Shown here in pieces: positions 52,421 to 61,295 of a stretch of 64,000 nucleotides of DNA. The stretch spans positions 3,642,687 to 3,706,686 of the forward strand of contig NZ_CP011883.2 of NCBI RefSeq assembly GCF_000340435.2, in the 5' to 3' direction. Position 1 is the first letter of the stretch. Every line of letters begins with the position of its first letter. The DNA comes from Mycobacterium haemophilum DSM 44634. GTDB lineage: Bacteria; Actinomycetota; Actinomycetes; Mycobacteriales; Mycobacteriaceae. The notes under the pieces are model-generated. The model made no database searches. It was not told the DNA's origin and was given only the letters and a program-made list of their open reading frames with translations. The translations under genes and the position numbers were made by a program.

Positions 52421-52903
52421 CTAGATGGGCGTGATGTAGGCGATCAGCCATTTGTCGCCGATCTTCGTGAAGTCGACCCGCAACCGGCTGCCGTCGTAGA
52501 GCGGCTGCCGTGACTTGTCCGTCACGGTGCGGTTCATGTAAACCATCACCGACGCCGAATCGCGTTTGGCGAACATGACCCCCACGCCCACGACATTGGC
52601 CTGAACGACCACCTCGCGTTTCTTCGCCTCCGGGATGATCTGCGAATCGGCGCTCTTCTGGAACTCGTGGCGATAGTCAGGCGTCAGCAACGGATAGGCA
52701 GCCGTGAGGCTGCGTTCGACGGTCTGGTAGTCGTAAGCGAAAACCTCGGGTATCTCCTTGGCCGCCAGCTCGGGCAGGACCGCCCGCGCTGACTCCTCGC
52801 CACCGGTTTGGACCCGCTCCCAATAGAACCAGCCACCCGCGGCGGACAACCCGACGATAACCGCGACCAGCACGGAGCAGGTGACAGCGTTCAACCACCG
52901 CAT
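52421..52903 (-). CDS. Mce-associated membrane protein (Rv3492c-like)
   Basis: 160 aa. One N-terminal membrane helix (LNAVTCSVLVAVIVGLSAAG) and an extracytoplasmic domain of the Mas/NTF2-like type, with SLTAAYPLLTPDYRHEFQKS and VMVYMNRTVTDKSRQPLYDG. Proteins of this family stabilise Mce transporters. Its ATG overlaps the upstream gene's TGA by one base. Last gene of the mce4 operon. Confidence 0.88.
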   Translation of the reverse strand: MRWLNAVTCSVLVAVIVGLSAAGGWFYWERVQTGGEESARAVLPELAAKEIPEVFAYDYQTVERSLTAAYPLLTPDYRHEFQKSADSQIIPEAKKREVVVQANVVGVGVMFAKRDSASVMVYMNRTVTDKSRQPLYDGSRLRVDFTKIGDKWLIAYITPI

Positions 52904-53640
52904 CAGTTGCCGCCGTCTGGATATTTCAGGTCATAGCCGGTCATCCGCCCGCCGTCGTCCTCGTGCACGATGACCCGCAAGCGATAAGGCATCGACGGCT
53001 TGTTGACGCCATCGATGTCGGCGACCGTCACCCGCACCGACACCAGCACCGACGCATTGTCGGTTACCGGGTCGACGCCTTCCAGGGCAGCACCGTTGAC
53101 GACGGCTTCGGATGTCGCGTTAGTGGAGCGAAACAGGCCTTTGAGGTTGTCGACGTTGTTGTTGGAGCTGAGCATGCCGCGCAGCGGGCCGCTGGTGCCG
53201 TTCACGAATCGGTTGACGCTCTCGTCGATATTGTCCGGCCGATAGCTGAACATGTTGACCACCGTCTGCGTCGCGGTGTCGACAAAGCGCTGGTCGCGCG
53301 CTTGTTCGGCCTCGTTGTGCCGATGCTGGACGACCAGGGCGGTCAGGCAGCCGGCCAGCGCGGTAATCGCCAGCAGTGCGCCGGCCAGGGCGATCGATCC
53401 GACCAGCACGCGGTGAGCGGGCCGGCGCGGCGGCGGCTTGACGCGCCCGCTCGGCCCAACTGGCCGCTCTGGCCGGCTGGGCTGGGCCGGCTTTGGCTGT
53501 CCGGCCGCACCGTCGGCCCGAACCGTGGTGGTGGCGCCGGGCTGGCCTTTCGCGGGGCCAGCCGCCCGGGATGCCCGCCGACGAACGCGCGGCGGTGTCG
53601 GCGGCTGCCCCGTAACACGAGAGGTCACAACATCCGCCAC
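52903..53640 (-). CDS. Mce-associated membrane protein (Rv3493c-like)
   Basis: 245 aa, GTG start. A long basic, Pro/Arg-rich cytoplasmic N-terminus of about 75 residues, then a membrane helix (SIALAGALLAITALAGCLTALVV), then a Mas-family extracytoplasmic domain (VNMFSYRPDNIDESVNRFVN and onward). Its start overlaps the mce4F stop by one base (TAGTG), so translation is coupled. It is a homologue of the neighbouring Mas protein. A structural role in the Mce4 complex is predicted. Confidence 0.87.
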   Translation of the reverse strand: MADVVTSRVTGQPPTPPRVRRRASRAAGPAKGQPGATTTVRADGAAGQPKPAQPSRPERPVGPSGRVKPPPRRPAHRVLVGSIALAGALLAITALAGCLTALVVQHRHNEAEQARDQRFVDTATQTVVNMFSYRPDNIDESVNRFVNGTSGPLRGMLSSNNNVDNLKGLFRSTNATSEAVVNGAALEGVDPVTDNASVLVSVRVTVADIDGVNKPSMPYRLRVIVHEDDGGRMTGYDLKYPDGGN

Positions 53641-55322
53641 TAAAGCGGCCTTGGATCACGCATGAGGTCTACCCAATTCTCAGCACTGGATGCGCCATTG
53701 ATACCGGGCGCGAAAATACCAGTGCCCCCCGCCGGGTCTGCAAAGGCTCCGGTGTTTTGGTCATACGTGGTGTAAGCCGGGCCGCTGGCCTGCGGCTGCG
53801 GACCAGGCGTTGGGCCGGTGCCTTCCGGTGATGGCGGCGGGGGGATCGTCGCCGGGTACGGCAACTGGGGCGGCTGCGGCGGGTACCCCGGCGGCATCCA
53901 CGACGTGAACGGCGGCGGCGGCCCGTTGTCGTTGGGCGGCGGCGGAACCATCGCGGGCTGGTGCGGCGCCGGCCCTGGACCCGCCACCTCACCCGGTGGA
54001 GGCGGGCCGACGATAGGCGCGCCAGGATCGGGATCAGCTCCTGGTGGAATATATGGAAACTTGTTGGGCGGCAAGATGTTTCGTCCATCAGTTACCGGCG
54101 TACCGGACGGGATCGGCGGACCGCGCCATGGGTTAGTACCCACCGGCACATAGCCTTTCGGGTCACGACACAGCTGAATCGTCGGTGCGCGTTTGCCGGG
54201 GTACTCCTGGCATGGGTAGTTGCGCGCGCCCCGTACCGTGCTGGGATCGTTCTGGGCGGCCTTGCAGTACATGTCCTTCGGGAGCTCCCGCAGCGTCTCG
54301 TCGGCCGGCGACCGGATCAACGGCGGAGGCAGGAAGCCGACGGCGCAGGGCGGCGGGTCGTTCAGGTCGACCTTGAAGTCCAACTTGGCGCCCTCGTCTT
54401 GAGGTGCTCCACCCGCGGCCGTGGTGAGCGCCGCAAACAACGCCGGCAAGACTACCAACAGCTGTTCAATCGACTTGTGATAGATCACGCCTACCCGGCC
54501 CAGGTTGGCCAGGCTGGCCGCTAGCGCCGGAAAGGAGGGACGGATACCGGAGAACGCGGTGCTGCCCTCGTCGGCCGTACTCGCGGCGTTAGCCAGCGTT
54601 GACCGCACCTGGGGGTCGGCCTGCCGCAGCTCGGAGGTGACCCGCGCCAGCCCATCGGCAAGGGATTTGATGTCGGCGCCGGCACGAATCTGGGCTTGCA
54701 GTAACGGGCCCGCCTGATCGATCAACTGCGAGATTTGTGGGTAGTCGGCGTTGGCCTCGTCGACGAGCAACCGCGCAGATTCGAGCAGCCGGGCCAGTTC
54801 GGGACCGGAGCCGTTAGCCGCGGCGAACGTCTCATGCAGCAAGTCCCGAAGCCGGGTGTCGCCGAGGCTGTTGACTAGTGCCTCGACCTGGTGCAGCAGG
54901 GTGGCGACGTCTTCGCCAATTCTGGTGTTGCTCCGCTGGATCCGGGATCCGTTGCGCAACTTGATCGATGACGGCTTCGCGGGAGGCACCAGGTCGACGT
55001 ACTGTTCACCGATGGCCGACACACTCTTTACCGAGGCGATCACATTCAACGGGATCGCGGTGCCGCTGTTCAGCCGCATTTGGGCATCAACACCACTGGG
55101 ATTGAGCCCCACCGACTCCACCCGGCCGACGGCGACACCACGGAAAGTGACGTTGGCGTTCTTGTACAGGCCACCGCCGGCCTCGAAGTCGGCGGTCACG
55201 TGATACGTCCCGATACCGAACGCGGCCGGCACCCGCAGATAAAAAATCACTATCAAAGTCAGCGTGATGGCGGTGACCAGCGCGAAAATGCCAACCTGGA
55301 TCTTGGTCAGTCGGTCTATCAT
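53640..55322 (-). CDS. mce4F: Mce4F cholesterol-transport protein
   Basis: 560 aa. N-terminal membrane anchor (IQVGIFALVTAITLTLIVIF), MCE domain (GTYHVTADFEAGGGLYKNANVTFRGVAVGRVESV and onward), a long helical region, and a Pro-rich C-terminus (PPPPGEVAGPG and onward). It is one of six different MCE subunits thought to form the periplasmic tunnel carrying cholesterol toward the permease. It precedes two Mas genes with single-base overlap and follows mce4E by 23 bp. Confidence 0.94.
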   Translation of the reverse strand: MIDRLTKIQVGIFALVTAITLTLIVIFYLRVPAAFGIGTYHVTADFEAGGGLYKNANVTFRGVAVGRVESVGLNPSGVDAQMRLNSGTAIPLNVIASVKSVSAIGEQYVDLVPPAKPSSIKLRNGSRIQRSNTRIGEDVATLLHQVEALVNSLGDTRLRDLLHETFAAANGSGPELARLLESARLLVDEANADYPQISQLIDQAGPLLQAQIRAGADIKSLADGLARVTSELRQADPQVRSTLANAASTADEGSTAFSGIRPSFPALAASLANLGRVGVIYHKSIEQLLVVLPALFAALTTAAGGAPQDEGAKLDFKVDLNDPPPCAVGFLPPPLIRSPADETLRELPKDMYCKAAQNDPSTVRGARNYPCQEYPGKRAPTIQLCRDPKGYVPVGTNPWRGPPIPSGTPVTDGRNILPPNKFPYIPPGADPDPGAPIVGPPPPGEVAGPGPAPHQPAMVPPPPNDNGPPPPFTSWMPPGYPPQPPQLPYPATIPPPPSPEGTGPTPGPQPQASGPAYTTYDQNTGAFADPAGGTGIFAPGINGASSAENWVDLMRDPRPL

Positions 55323-55345
55323 CTGCGCCTCATCCCTACTGCCCC

Positions 55346-56500
55346 TTACTGACCCGCGGCCGTACCGGCGGGGATTTTGAACGGATCAGCGGCTTGTCCG
55401 GACAGATTGGCTAGCTCGCCGATCAAGAAGTCGGGCGGGTTGAGAACCTCGGCCAGGTGCGTCATGTTCGGGTCAAAGTACGACGTGGTGAAGAACGTCT
55501 CACCGATCCGGCGCAAGGTGAGGTCGAAGGTGGTGAACACGTTGAGGTAGTCACCGCGTACGGCCTGCTTGATACCGAAGTTGGGGAACGGGAAGGTCAA
55601 CAAGAGTTGCAGTGAGGTGACGAAGTCTTTTCGGTTGTCGTTGAGAGCCTTGACCACCGAGTACAAGCCTTTGAGGTCTGCGGCGAAGTCCACCTTGATT
55701 TTGGTGAGCACGTGCGACGTGACCATCGCTAGCCGCTCGAGCGCCGCGAACACCTCAACGATGCGATCTCTGTTGTTGTTGAGCACGCGTACCGCTTCAG
55801 GCAATGTGTCCAACGCCCGGCCCAGGTTGTCCTTGTCGCTGGCCAGGATCGCGGAAAACCGGTTTATCCCGTCGACCGCGTCGATGATGTCGTTGACCTG
55901 GCGATTGAGTCCCGCCGTCAACTCGGCGAGCCTGGGAATTAGGTCGACGAACTGGTCCTGCCGACCTGCCACGGCCTGGTAGGTCTCATTGGTGATGTCT
56001 TCTAACGCACCGACATTGCCCTTGTTGATCACCAAACCGAGCGCGGAGAACACCTCTTCCGTGGTGGGAAGGCGGCCCGTGCTGGACTCCTGGATTGTCG
56101 CCCCGTTGCTCAGCCTGCCGTTCGGCGGCTGGTTCCGGGGACCGGTCAGGTCGATGTGTAGCGAGCCCAGCAGCGACGTCTGAGCGACTTTCGCGGTCGC
56201 ATTGGCTGGCAACACCACATCCTTGTCCAACGCCAATTTCACTGCAGCATAAAAACTTCCGTCGGCCCGTTGCTTGGCTTGAATGCCGGAGACACTGCCG
56301 ACGGTGACCTCGTCGACCATGACTGGCGAGTTCTGCGGCAGCGTTGCCACGTCGGCCATTTCGACGGTGATTGTGTATGCGCCACTGCCATGACCGGCCG
56401 TGCCGGGCAGGGGCAGCGAGTTCAGGCCGCCGAATTGACAACCGGCCAACAGCGCGCTAGCTGCCGCTAACACGCTGCCGCGCAGCAAGATTCGATTCAT
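55346..56500 (-). CDS. lprN: Mce4E lipoprotein (LprN)
   Basis: 384 aa. Signal and lipobox ASALLAGCQFGG show lipid modification at the Cys, the hallmark of the E subunit of mce operons. The MCE domain follows (YTITVEMADVATLPQNSPVMVDEVTVGSV) and then the helical region. The start overlaps the mce4D stop by four bases (ATGA). The lipid anchor should tether this subunit in the envelope. Confidence 0.94.
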   Translation of the reverse strand: MNRILLRGSVLAAASALLAGCQFGGLNSLPLPGTAGHGSGAYTITVEMADVATLPQNSPVMVDEVTVGSVSGIQAKQRADGSFYAAVKLALDKDVVLPANATAKVAQTSLLGSLHIDLTGPRNQPPNGRLSNGATIQESSTGRLPTTEEVFSALGLVINKGNVGALEDITNETYQAVAGRQDQFVDLIPRLAELTAGLNRQVNDIIDAVDGINRFSAILASDKDNLGRALDTLPEAVRVLNNNRDRIVEVFAALERLAMVTSHVLTKIKVDFAADLKGLYSVVKALNDNRKDFVTSLQLLLTFPFPNFGIKQAVRGDYLNVFTTFDLTLRRIGETFFTTSYFDPNMTHLAEVLNPPDFLIGELANLSGQAADPFKIPAGTAAGQ

Positions 56501-57891
56501 CTGCCAGAACTTTGTTCAGCCGGTAGCGGTTCGGTAGACGCTGGAGCCGGTGCTGGCAGGGGCGCCGGGCCTGGAGTGGGGCCGACCTCCGGGGCGGGCG
56601 GGACCAGCAGGCTCTGGAGGTCCGCCGGGTTCTGCATGGTTGGCGATCGTTGAGCGGGTATCCAGGTCAGCTCGGGAACCGGTGTCTGCGCCTTGGCTTG
56701 GGTGGCTGGGGTGTCGTAGATGATCTGACCCTTATACGCCGTGATCGTGTTGAGCGGATGGAACATGATCGGTGGGTAGTTCATGGTGAGCCGGCGCAGC
56801 ACCGGCCCCAGCCGTTCACGACAGATCTCGGCGCGCCTGAAGTAGTCGGGTGCCGATGGCCCGGCGACCGTGTCGAACGAGCCACCGCAGATGAACTGGA
56901 CGGGATTGGCAAATTCAGGTATCGACACGAGGCCGTTCAGCGTGCCCTGCGCCGGGTCATAGATGTTGTAGAAGTTGGCGATGCCGGGGCCGGCCACATG
57001 CAGCACCTGCTCGATGTTGTCGCTCTGGTCACTCAACGTCTGGGCGAAGTCATTGAGCTTGTTGACCGTTCCGATCAGCGTCGAGTTGTTTTCATGCAGG
57101 AATCCTCGGATGTCCACCATCGCCTTGTTAAGCGTGGCCAAGGTGCCGTCCAGATTGCGCGAGCTGTCCGCGAGCACCTGCGACACCGACGACACATTTC
57201 CGGCGAACTGCACGATCTGTTCGTTACTTGCCGCCAGTGCGTTGACCAGTACCTGCAGGTTCTTGACCGTGCCGAAGATGTCGTCGCGCGAATCCCCCAG
57301 GCGCCCAGCAACTTGCGCAAGCTCACGCAACGCGTTGTGGAACGACTCACCGTTGCCGTCGAGCGTGTCCGCGGCCTGGTTGATCGCTGCGCCCAGTACC
57401 CCTTGCATTTGTCCGGACGCCGGACTGAGCTGGGCGGCGAGTTGGCTCAGCGCCTCCTTCACTTCATCCCATTCCACCGGGACCGCAGTGCGGCCCAGAT
57501 CTATGCTGCCGCCGTCGGGCAATACCGCTCCGCCGGTGTATGCCGGGGTGAGCTGGATGAACCTCGCCGCCACCAGGTTCGGCGACATGATGACGGCGCG
57601 GGCGTCCAGGGGCACCTTGACGTCTTTGGACACCGACATGGTGATCTTCACATCGGAAGCCCGTGGTTCGATCGCGTCGATCTCGCCTACCGGGACGCCA
57701 AGAACGCGGACCTGATCTCCGGGATAGATCCCGACAGCAGACGCGAAATAGCCGACGATAGTTCGGCTGTTCCTTCCCGACGAGAGCACATAGACACCGC
57801 CCACCAGCACCGCGACCAACGCGATCACGGCGCCGTAGCGCAGTCCCCGCCCGCCGGCGATCCCCTTCACCATGCCGACTTTCGCCATCAT
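56497..57891 (-). CDS. mce4D: Mce4D transport protein
   Basis: 464 aa. N-terminal anchor (YGAVIALVAVLVGGVYVLS), MCE domain (YFASAVGIYPGDQVRVLGVPVGEID), helical middle with DUF3407-type repeats, and a short Pro/Ala-rich tail (PPAPEVGPTPGPAPLPAPAP). A tandem Met at the start makes initiation uncertain by a few residues. Overlaps both neighbours (ATGA type), consistent with equimolar production of the hexamer subunits. Confidence 0.93.
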   Translation of the reverse strand: MMAKVGMVKGIAGGRGLRYGAVIALVAVLVGGVYVLSSGRNSRTIVGYFASAVGIYPGDQVRVLGVPVGEIDAIEPRASDVKITMSVSKDVKVPLDARAVIMSPNLVAARFIQLTPAYTGGAVLPDGGSIDLGRTAVPVEWDEVKEALSQLAAQLSPASGQMQGVLGAAINQAADTLDGNGESFHNALRELAQVAGRLGDSRDDIFGTVKNLQVLVNALAASNEQIVQFAGNVSSVSQVLADSSRNLDGTLATLNKAMVDIRGFLHENNSTLIGTVNKLNDFAQTLSDQSDNIEQVLHVAGPGIANFYNIYDPAQGTLNGLVSIPEFANPVQFICGGSFDTVAGPSAPDYFRRAEICRERLGPVLRRLTMNYPPIMFHPLNTITAYKGQIIYDTPATQAKAQTPVPELTWIPAQRSPTMQNPADLQSLLVPPAPEVGPTPGPAPLPAPAPASTEPLPAEQSSGR

Positions 57892-58994
57892 GGCGACTTC
57901 GGCCTGATGATCCAGCGTTCCTGGATAAACCCGCGCAGGTAGTCGGCAAGGCTATCCGGCAGCTTGCCTGGCTGATAGACAAGGTCGAATACCGTGGCGA
58001 TCATCGGCGCCGGCAACACGCTGAAGACGTTGACGTTGAATCCCGGACCAGATCCGACCACCTCACCGAGCTCGGTCGCGTAGGTGGGCAGCCGTTTGAG
58101 TGCCTCGGTGATGTAGTCACGGCGCTCGTTGAGATTGTCCAGCACCAGGTTGAGCTTGTTCAGCGCGGGGCCGAACTCCTTGCGGTTGTCGGCGACGAAG
58201 CCGGAGATTTGTGCTGCGACATCACTAATCCCGGAGATCAGCTGGCTCAACGCGGCACGCCGCTTGGCGAGCGCGGCGAACAACGCGTCGCCGTCGACGA
58301 TCAGCCTGTTGACCTGTTCGGCGCGCTGCGACAACACCGATGTCACCGACTTCGCGTGCGCCAACAAGTCTTGCAGCGCCTCGTCACGGTGGTTCAAGGT
58401 GCGGGACAGCGACGTCACCCCGTCCAGGGCACCGCGCAGCTCCGGGGTGGCGTCGCGCAGTGTGTCGGTGAGTACCTTCAACGCCTGTTCGAACTGGGGC
58501 TTGTTCAGGTTGTTCGCGTTTTGGCTCAGATCCTCGAGTGCGCCGGCGAGCGTGTACGGAGTAGTCGTCCGGCTCAGCGGGATACTGGTCGCCTTGCCGG
58601 TGCCCGCCGGGCTCACCGAGACGGAGCGCTCGCCGAGGATGGTATCGGTCCGGATCGCCGCCAGCGACTGATCGCCGACGGCGACGTGGCGGTCCACGCT
58701 GAAAGTGATCTTGGCGCTGTCCCCGGCCAGACCCACGGCCACTACCTTGCCGACCTTGAGTCCCGACACATAGACAGAGTTACCAGGCGTAATGCCGCCG
58801 GCGTCGGTGAAGTAGGCGTCGTACGTTTGTCCCTGCGGCCAGAATGGCAACCCGCTGTAGCCAAACGCGATAAACACGACGCAGACCACCAGCACCAAGC
58901 CGAAGATGCCGGTGCGCAGCGGATCGCGAGGTTGCATGCGTGGCGACCCGCTACGCCCGGCTCCGCCGCGCTTGCGATCACCACGAGGTTGCAT
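57888..58994 (-). CDS. mce4C: Mce4C transport protein with a repeat-modified N-terminus
   Basis: 368 aa from ATG 58994, or 349 aa from ATG 58937, both inside a tandem 57-bp repeat. M. tuberculosis Mce4C, as I recall, begins MLNR at a TGATG overlap with mce4B. That ATG survives at about 59028 but is in a different frame here, so initiation has moved into the repeat. Anchor LRTGIFGLVLVVCVVFIAFG, MCE domain (TYDAYFTDAGGITPGNSVYVSGLKVGKV) and helical region are intact. The open frame up to 59078 would overlap mce4B by 50 bases and is less likely. Confidence 0.88.
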   Translation of the reverse strand: MQPRGDRKRGGAGRSGSPRMQPRDPLRTGIFGLVLVVCVVFIAFGYSGLPFWPQGQTYDAYFTDAGGITPGNSVYVSGLKVGKVVAVGLAGDSAKITFSVDRHVAVGDQSLAAIRTDTILGERSVSVSPAGTGKATSIPLSRTTTPYTLAGALEDLSQNANNLNKPQFEQALKVLTDTLRDATPELRGALDGVTSLSRTLNHRDEALQDLLAHAKSVTSVLSQRAEQVNRLIVDGDALFAALAKRRAALSQLISGISDVAAQISGFVADNRKEFGPALNKLNLVLDNLNERRDYITEALKRLPTYATELGEVVGSGPGFNVNVFSVLPAPMIATVFDLVYQPGKLPDSLADYLRGFIQERWIIRPKSP

Positions 58995-59010
58995 GCGTGG
59001 CGACCCGCTA
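58921..59010. repeat. MIRU-like tandem repeat at the mce4B/mce4C junction
   Basis: GTAGCGGGTCGCCACGCATG followed by CAACCTCG occurs twice, spaced 57 bp (19 codons), with GCGGCGGAGCCGGGC between. Mycobacterial interspersed repeats insert at ATGA/TGATG stop-start overlaps and provide new start codons, as seen here. The class assignment is by resemblance. Confidence 0.6.
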
Positions 59011-59028
59011 CGCTTGCGCGGTTCAGCA

Positions 59029-60075
59029 TCACTTGACAAAGGCGCACCTCCCCTTGCTGGGATCCGGCTGGCCGCCAATCGGTAGCAGAATGTCGCTTCC
59101 TGCTGGCCCGTTGATCTTGATCGTCACTGTGCAGAAATAGATGTTGAAGAACGCCCCGTAGGCGCCAAGCGCGGCAAGCCGCAGGTAGTCTTCGCCCAGC
59201 TGCTCGACATCGTTGTTTATCTCGGCCTTGCGGTTGTCCAGTTCGGTAGCCAGCGGCCGGGCGTTTTCCAGGATGCCCTGCAGCGGCCGGCGTGAATTCT
59301 GCAGCAGTTGCGTTAGATCGGTCGTCGTCGACGCTAACGGCGGGATAGCACCCCCGATCGTGTCCCGGTTTTTGGCAAGCCCGGTGATCAATTGCTGCAG
59401 CTGATCAACGCTGGCCGAGAATTGCGCGCTCTTATGGTCGACGGTCGAAAGCACCGCATTGAGGTTGGTGATCGTGTCACCGATCAACTGGTCACGTTTG
59501 CCTAGCGCCGACGAGAACGCGCTGGTACTGGCCAGCACCTTCGACAACGCTCCACCCTGCCCCTGCAACAACTCGATGACGGCACTGCTGATCGTGTTGA
59601 CCTTGTCTGCGTCCAGGCCCTTGAGCACCGGCCGTAGTCCGCCCAGCAACGCGTCGAGATCCAGCGCGGGCTGAGTGTGCGCCGAGTTGATCGTGCCGCC
59701 CGGCGGCAGCTTGCGCAGCTCCCCCGGACCTGCAGTGATCTCTAGGAATCGGTCGCCGACCAGGTTTTCATACCGGATCACCGCGCGCGTGGACGAATAC
59801 AGCGTGTAGTGCTTGTCGATTCCGAACGTCACATCGACGCTGTTGTCGCGGTTGAGCTTGACATTCTGGACCGAACCGACCGGCACGCCAGCGATACGTA
59901 CCTTTTGCCCGGCTTTCAACTGGGACGCGTCGGTGAAGGTGGCGTGGTAGGTGTTTTGGGGACCGAACCGGAAATCACCGAAGACCACCACCAGGCCGGC
60001 GGCCACCAGCAACATGGCCGCTGTAAAGACGCTGACTTTTATCGCCATCGACCGGTAGGACGGTAGGAGCGCCAT
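59029..60075 (-). CDS. mce4B: Mce4B transport protein
   Basis: 348 aa from ATG 60075 (MALLPSYRSMAIKVSVFTAA), which overlaps the mce4A stop by one base (TGATG); the frame upstream to 60111 is not used. Anchor helix FTAAMLLVAAGLVVVFG, MCE domain (NTYHATFTDASQLKAGQKVRIAGVPVGSV) and helical domain. The C-terminus FNIYFCTVTIKINGPAG and onward is intact. It is the subunit between Mce4A and Mce4C. Confidence 0.93.
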   Translation of the reverse strand: MALLPSYRSMAIKVSVFTAAMLLVAAGLVVVFGDFRFGPQNTYHATFTDASQLKAGQKVRIAGVPVGSVQNVKLNRDNSVDVTFGIDKHYTLYSSTRAVIRYENLVGDRFLEITAGPGELRKLPPGGTINSAHTQPALDLDALLGGLRPVLKGLDADKVNTISSAVIELLQGQGGALSKVLASTSAFSSALGKRDQLIGDTITNLNAVLSTVDHKSAQFSASVDQLQQLITGLAKNRDTIGGAIPPLASTTTDLTQLLQNSRRPLQGILENARPLATELDNRKAEINNDVEQLGEDYLRLAALGAYGAFFNIYFCTVTIKINGPAGSDILLPIGGQPDPSKGRCAFVK

Positions 60076-61277
60076 CAGAATTTGTCCCGTTCTGCGAAAG
60101 CACCGTTCCACAAGAACTGCAGCGTTGAGGGCGCATCGACCTGCAGTTCGGTGAACGGCTCGTAGGGGATGTAGGCGTTGTCAGTGACCAAGAACGGCGC
60201 CCGGTAGAACGATCCCCCGGCCTGCTTGGTCGGAATGTCCGGCAATCCGCGGCAGTTCGGACCTCCGGAGGCGTTGACGATCGGCAGGCTCTCCGGATAG
60301 GTGTAGGCGGGCGAACCCAAGATGAAGCTCGACGATGTGAACAAGCCCGCTTTGCGGACACCGATCAATGGCGCGAACTCTCGGACTCCCCGGCTGATTC
60401 CGCGGAACAAACAGCCCATTTCCGGCGAGTAGTCAGCACCTACCTTCAGCGGGGCCCGCAGCCTGCTAACGGAGTCGATGAGGTTCTGCTCCGCCGGCTC
60501 CAGCGTCTCGTAGGCGTTGTTGGAGAGCCCGATGGTGGCCAGCAGTGCGTCATTCAGGTTGTGCCGCTGGTCGACGATCGTCCTACTAATCGTCGGCACA
60601 TTGTTGATCACGGTGTTCAGATCGGGCGCGGCGTCGGCGTAAATGTTGGCGACAACCGCGGCCTTACGGAAATCCTCTTGCAGCGTGGCGAGTTTCGGAT
60701 TCGCCTGCTGCGCCAACGTATTGAGGCCCGACAGCAACGCGCCCAGGTCATCGCCATGACCACGCAGGCCTTCGGACAGTGCGCTCAGTGTCGCGTTCAG
60801 ATCGACGGGATTGATCTTGCGTAGCAGGTCGATGAGCGACTGGAACAAGGTGTTGACTTCCAGCTGCACCGCCGAGGCCCGCACGTGCGCATTCGGACGC
60901 AGCGGCCGGGCTGGAGTCGTGTCGGGCGGAACGAAATCCACCGATTTGGCGCCGAAGATGGTGTTGCCCGCGATATGGACTGTCGCATTGGAGGGAATGA
61001 AACGCATCTCGGCGCTGTCGATGGCCAGCGTTAGCTGTGCCTGGTCGTCGCGATAGCTGATGTCGGTGACCTTGCCGATCTGGATGCCGCGGTACTTAAC
61101 TTTGGCGCCCTTCTCCATCACCAGGCCGGCCCTCGGCGACGACACCGTGACGGTGTCGGTCGATGTGAAAGCCGTCGTGTACGAAAAGTAAGTGAGGGCG
61201 ACCGACGCGACAATCAACCCGGCCAGCAGCGCCGCTGCCAGCCGAACAGTTCTGCGTCGCGATCCGGCGTTTGCCAT
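60075..61277 (-). CDS. mce4A: Mce4A cholesterol-uptake protein
   Basis: 400 aa. Anchor helix (LAAALLAGLIVASVALTYFSY), MCE domain (STDTVTVSSPRAGLVMEKGAKVKYRGIQIGKV), extended helical region, and a C-terminus with Cys-containing GPNCRGLPDIP. Mce4A is required for cholesterol import in M. tuberculosis. It lies 18 bp after yrbE4B and overlaps mce4B. Confidence 0.95.
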   Translation of the reverse strand: MANAGSRRRTVRLAAALLAGLIVASVALTYFSYTTAFTSTDTVTVSSPRAGLVMEKGAKVKYRGIQIGKVTDISYRDDQAQLTLAIDSAEMRFIPSNATVHIAGNTIFGAKSVDFVPPDTTPARPLRPNAHVRASAVQLEVNTLFQSLIDLLRKINPVDLNATLSALSEGLRGHGDDLGALLSGLNTLAQQANPKLATLQEDFRKAAVVANIYADAAPDLNTVINNVPTISRTIVDQRHNLNDALLATIGLSNNAYETLEPAEQNLIDSVSRLRAPLKVGADYSPEMGCLFRGISRGVREFAPLIGVRKAGLFTSSSFILGSPAYTYPESLPIVNASGGPNCRGLPDIPTKQAGGSFYRAPFLVTDNAYIPYEPFTELQVDAPSTLQFLWNGAFAERDKF

Positions 61278-61295
61278 TGTTCTGTGGTGGTCTCC

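Noticed and set aside
56650..57942. 430-codon open frame on the plus strand opposite mce4D
   Set aside because: Antisense to a clearly conserved MCE gene; the frame is open because of high GC codon bias and has no recognisable motif.
58921..59010. CRISPR-like array
   Set aside because: Only two direct repeats, coding, no spacers series and no cas genes.
58209..59036. 275-codon open frame opposite mce4C
   Set aside because: Shadow of mce4C, Arg/Gln-rich composition typical of antisense GC-rich frames.
59030..59078. mce4C start at 59078
   Set aside because: Would overlap mce4B by 50 bases and add non-family residues; in-repeat ATGs give family-like lengths.
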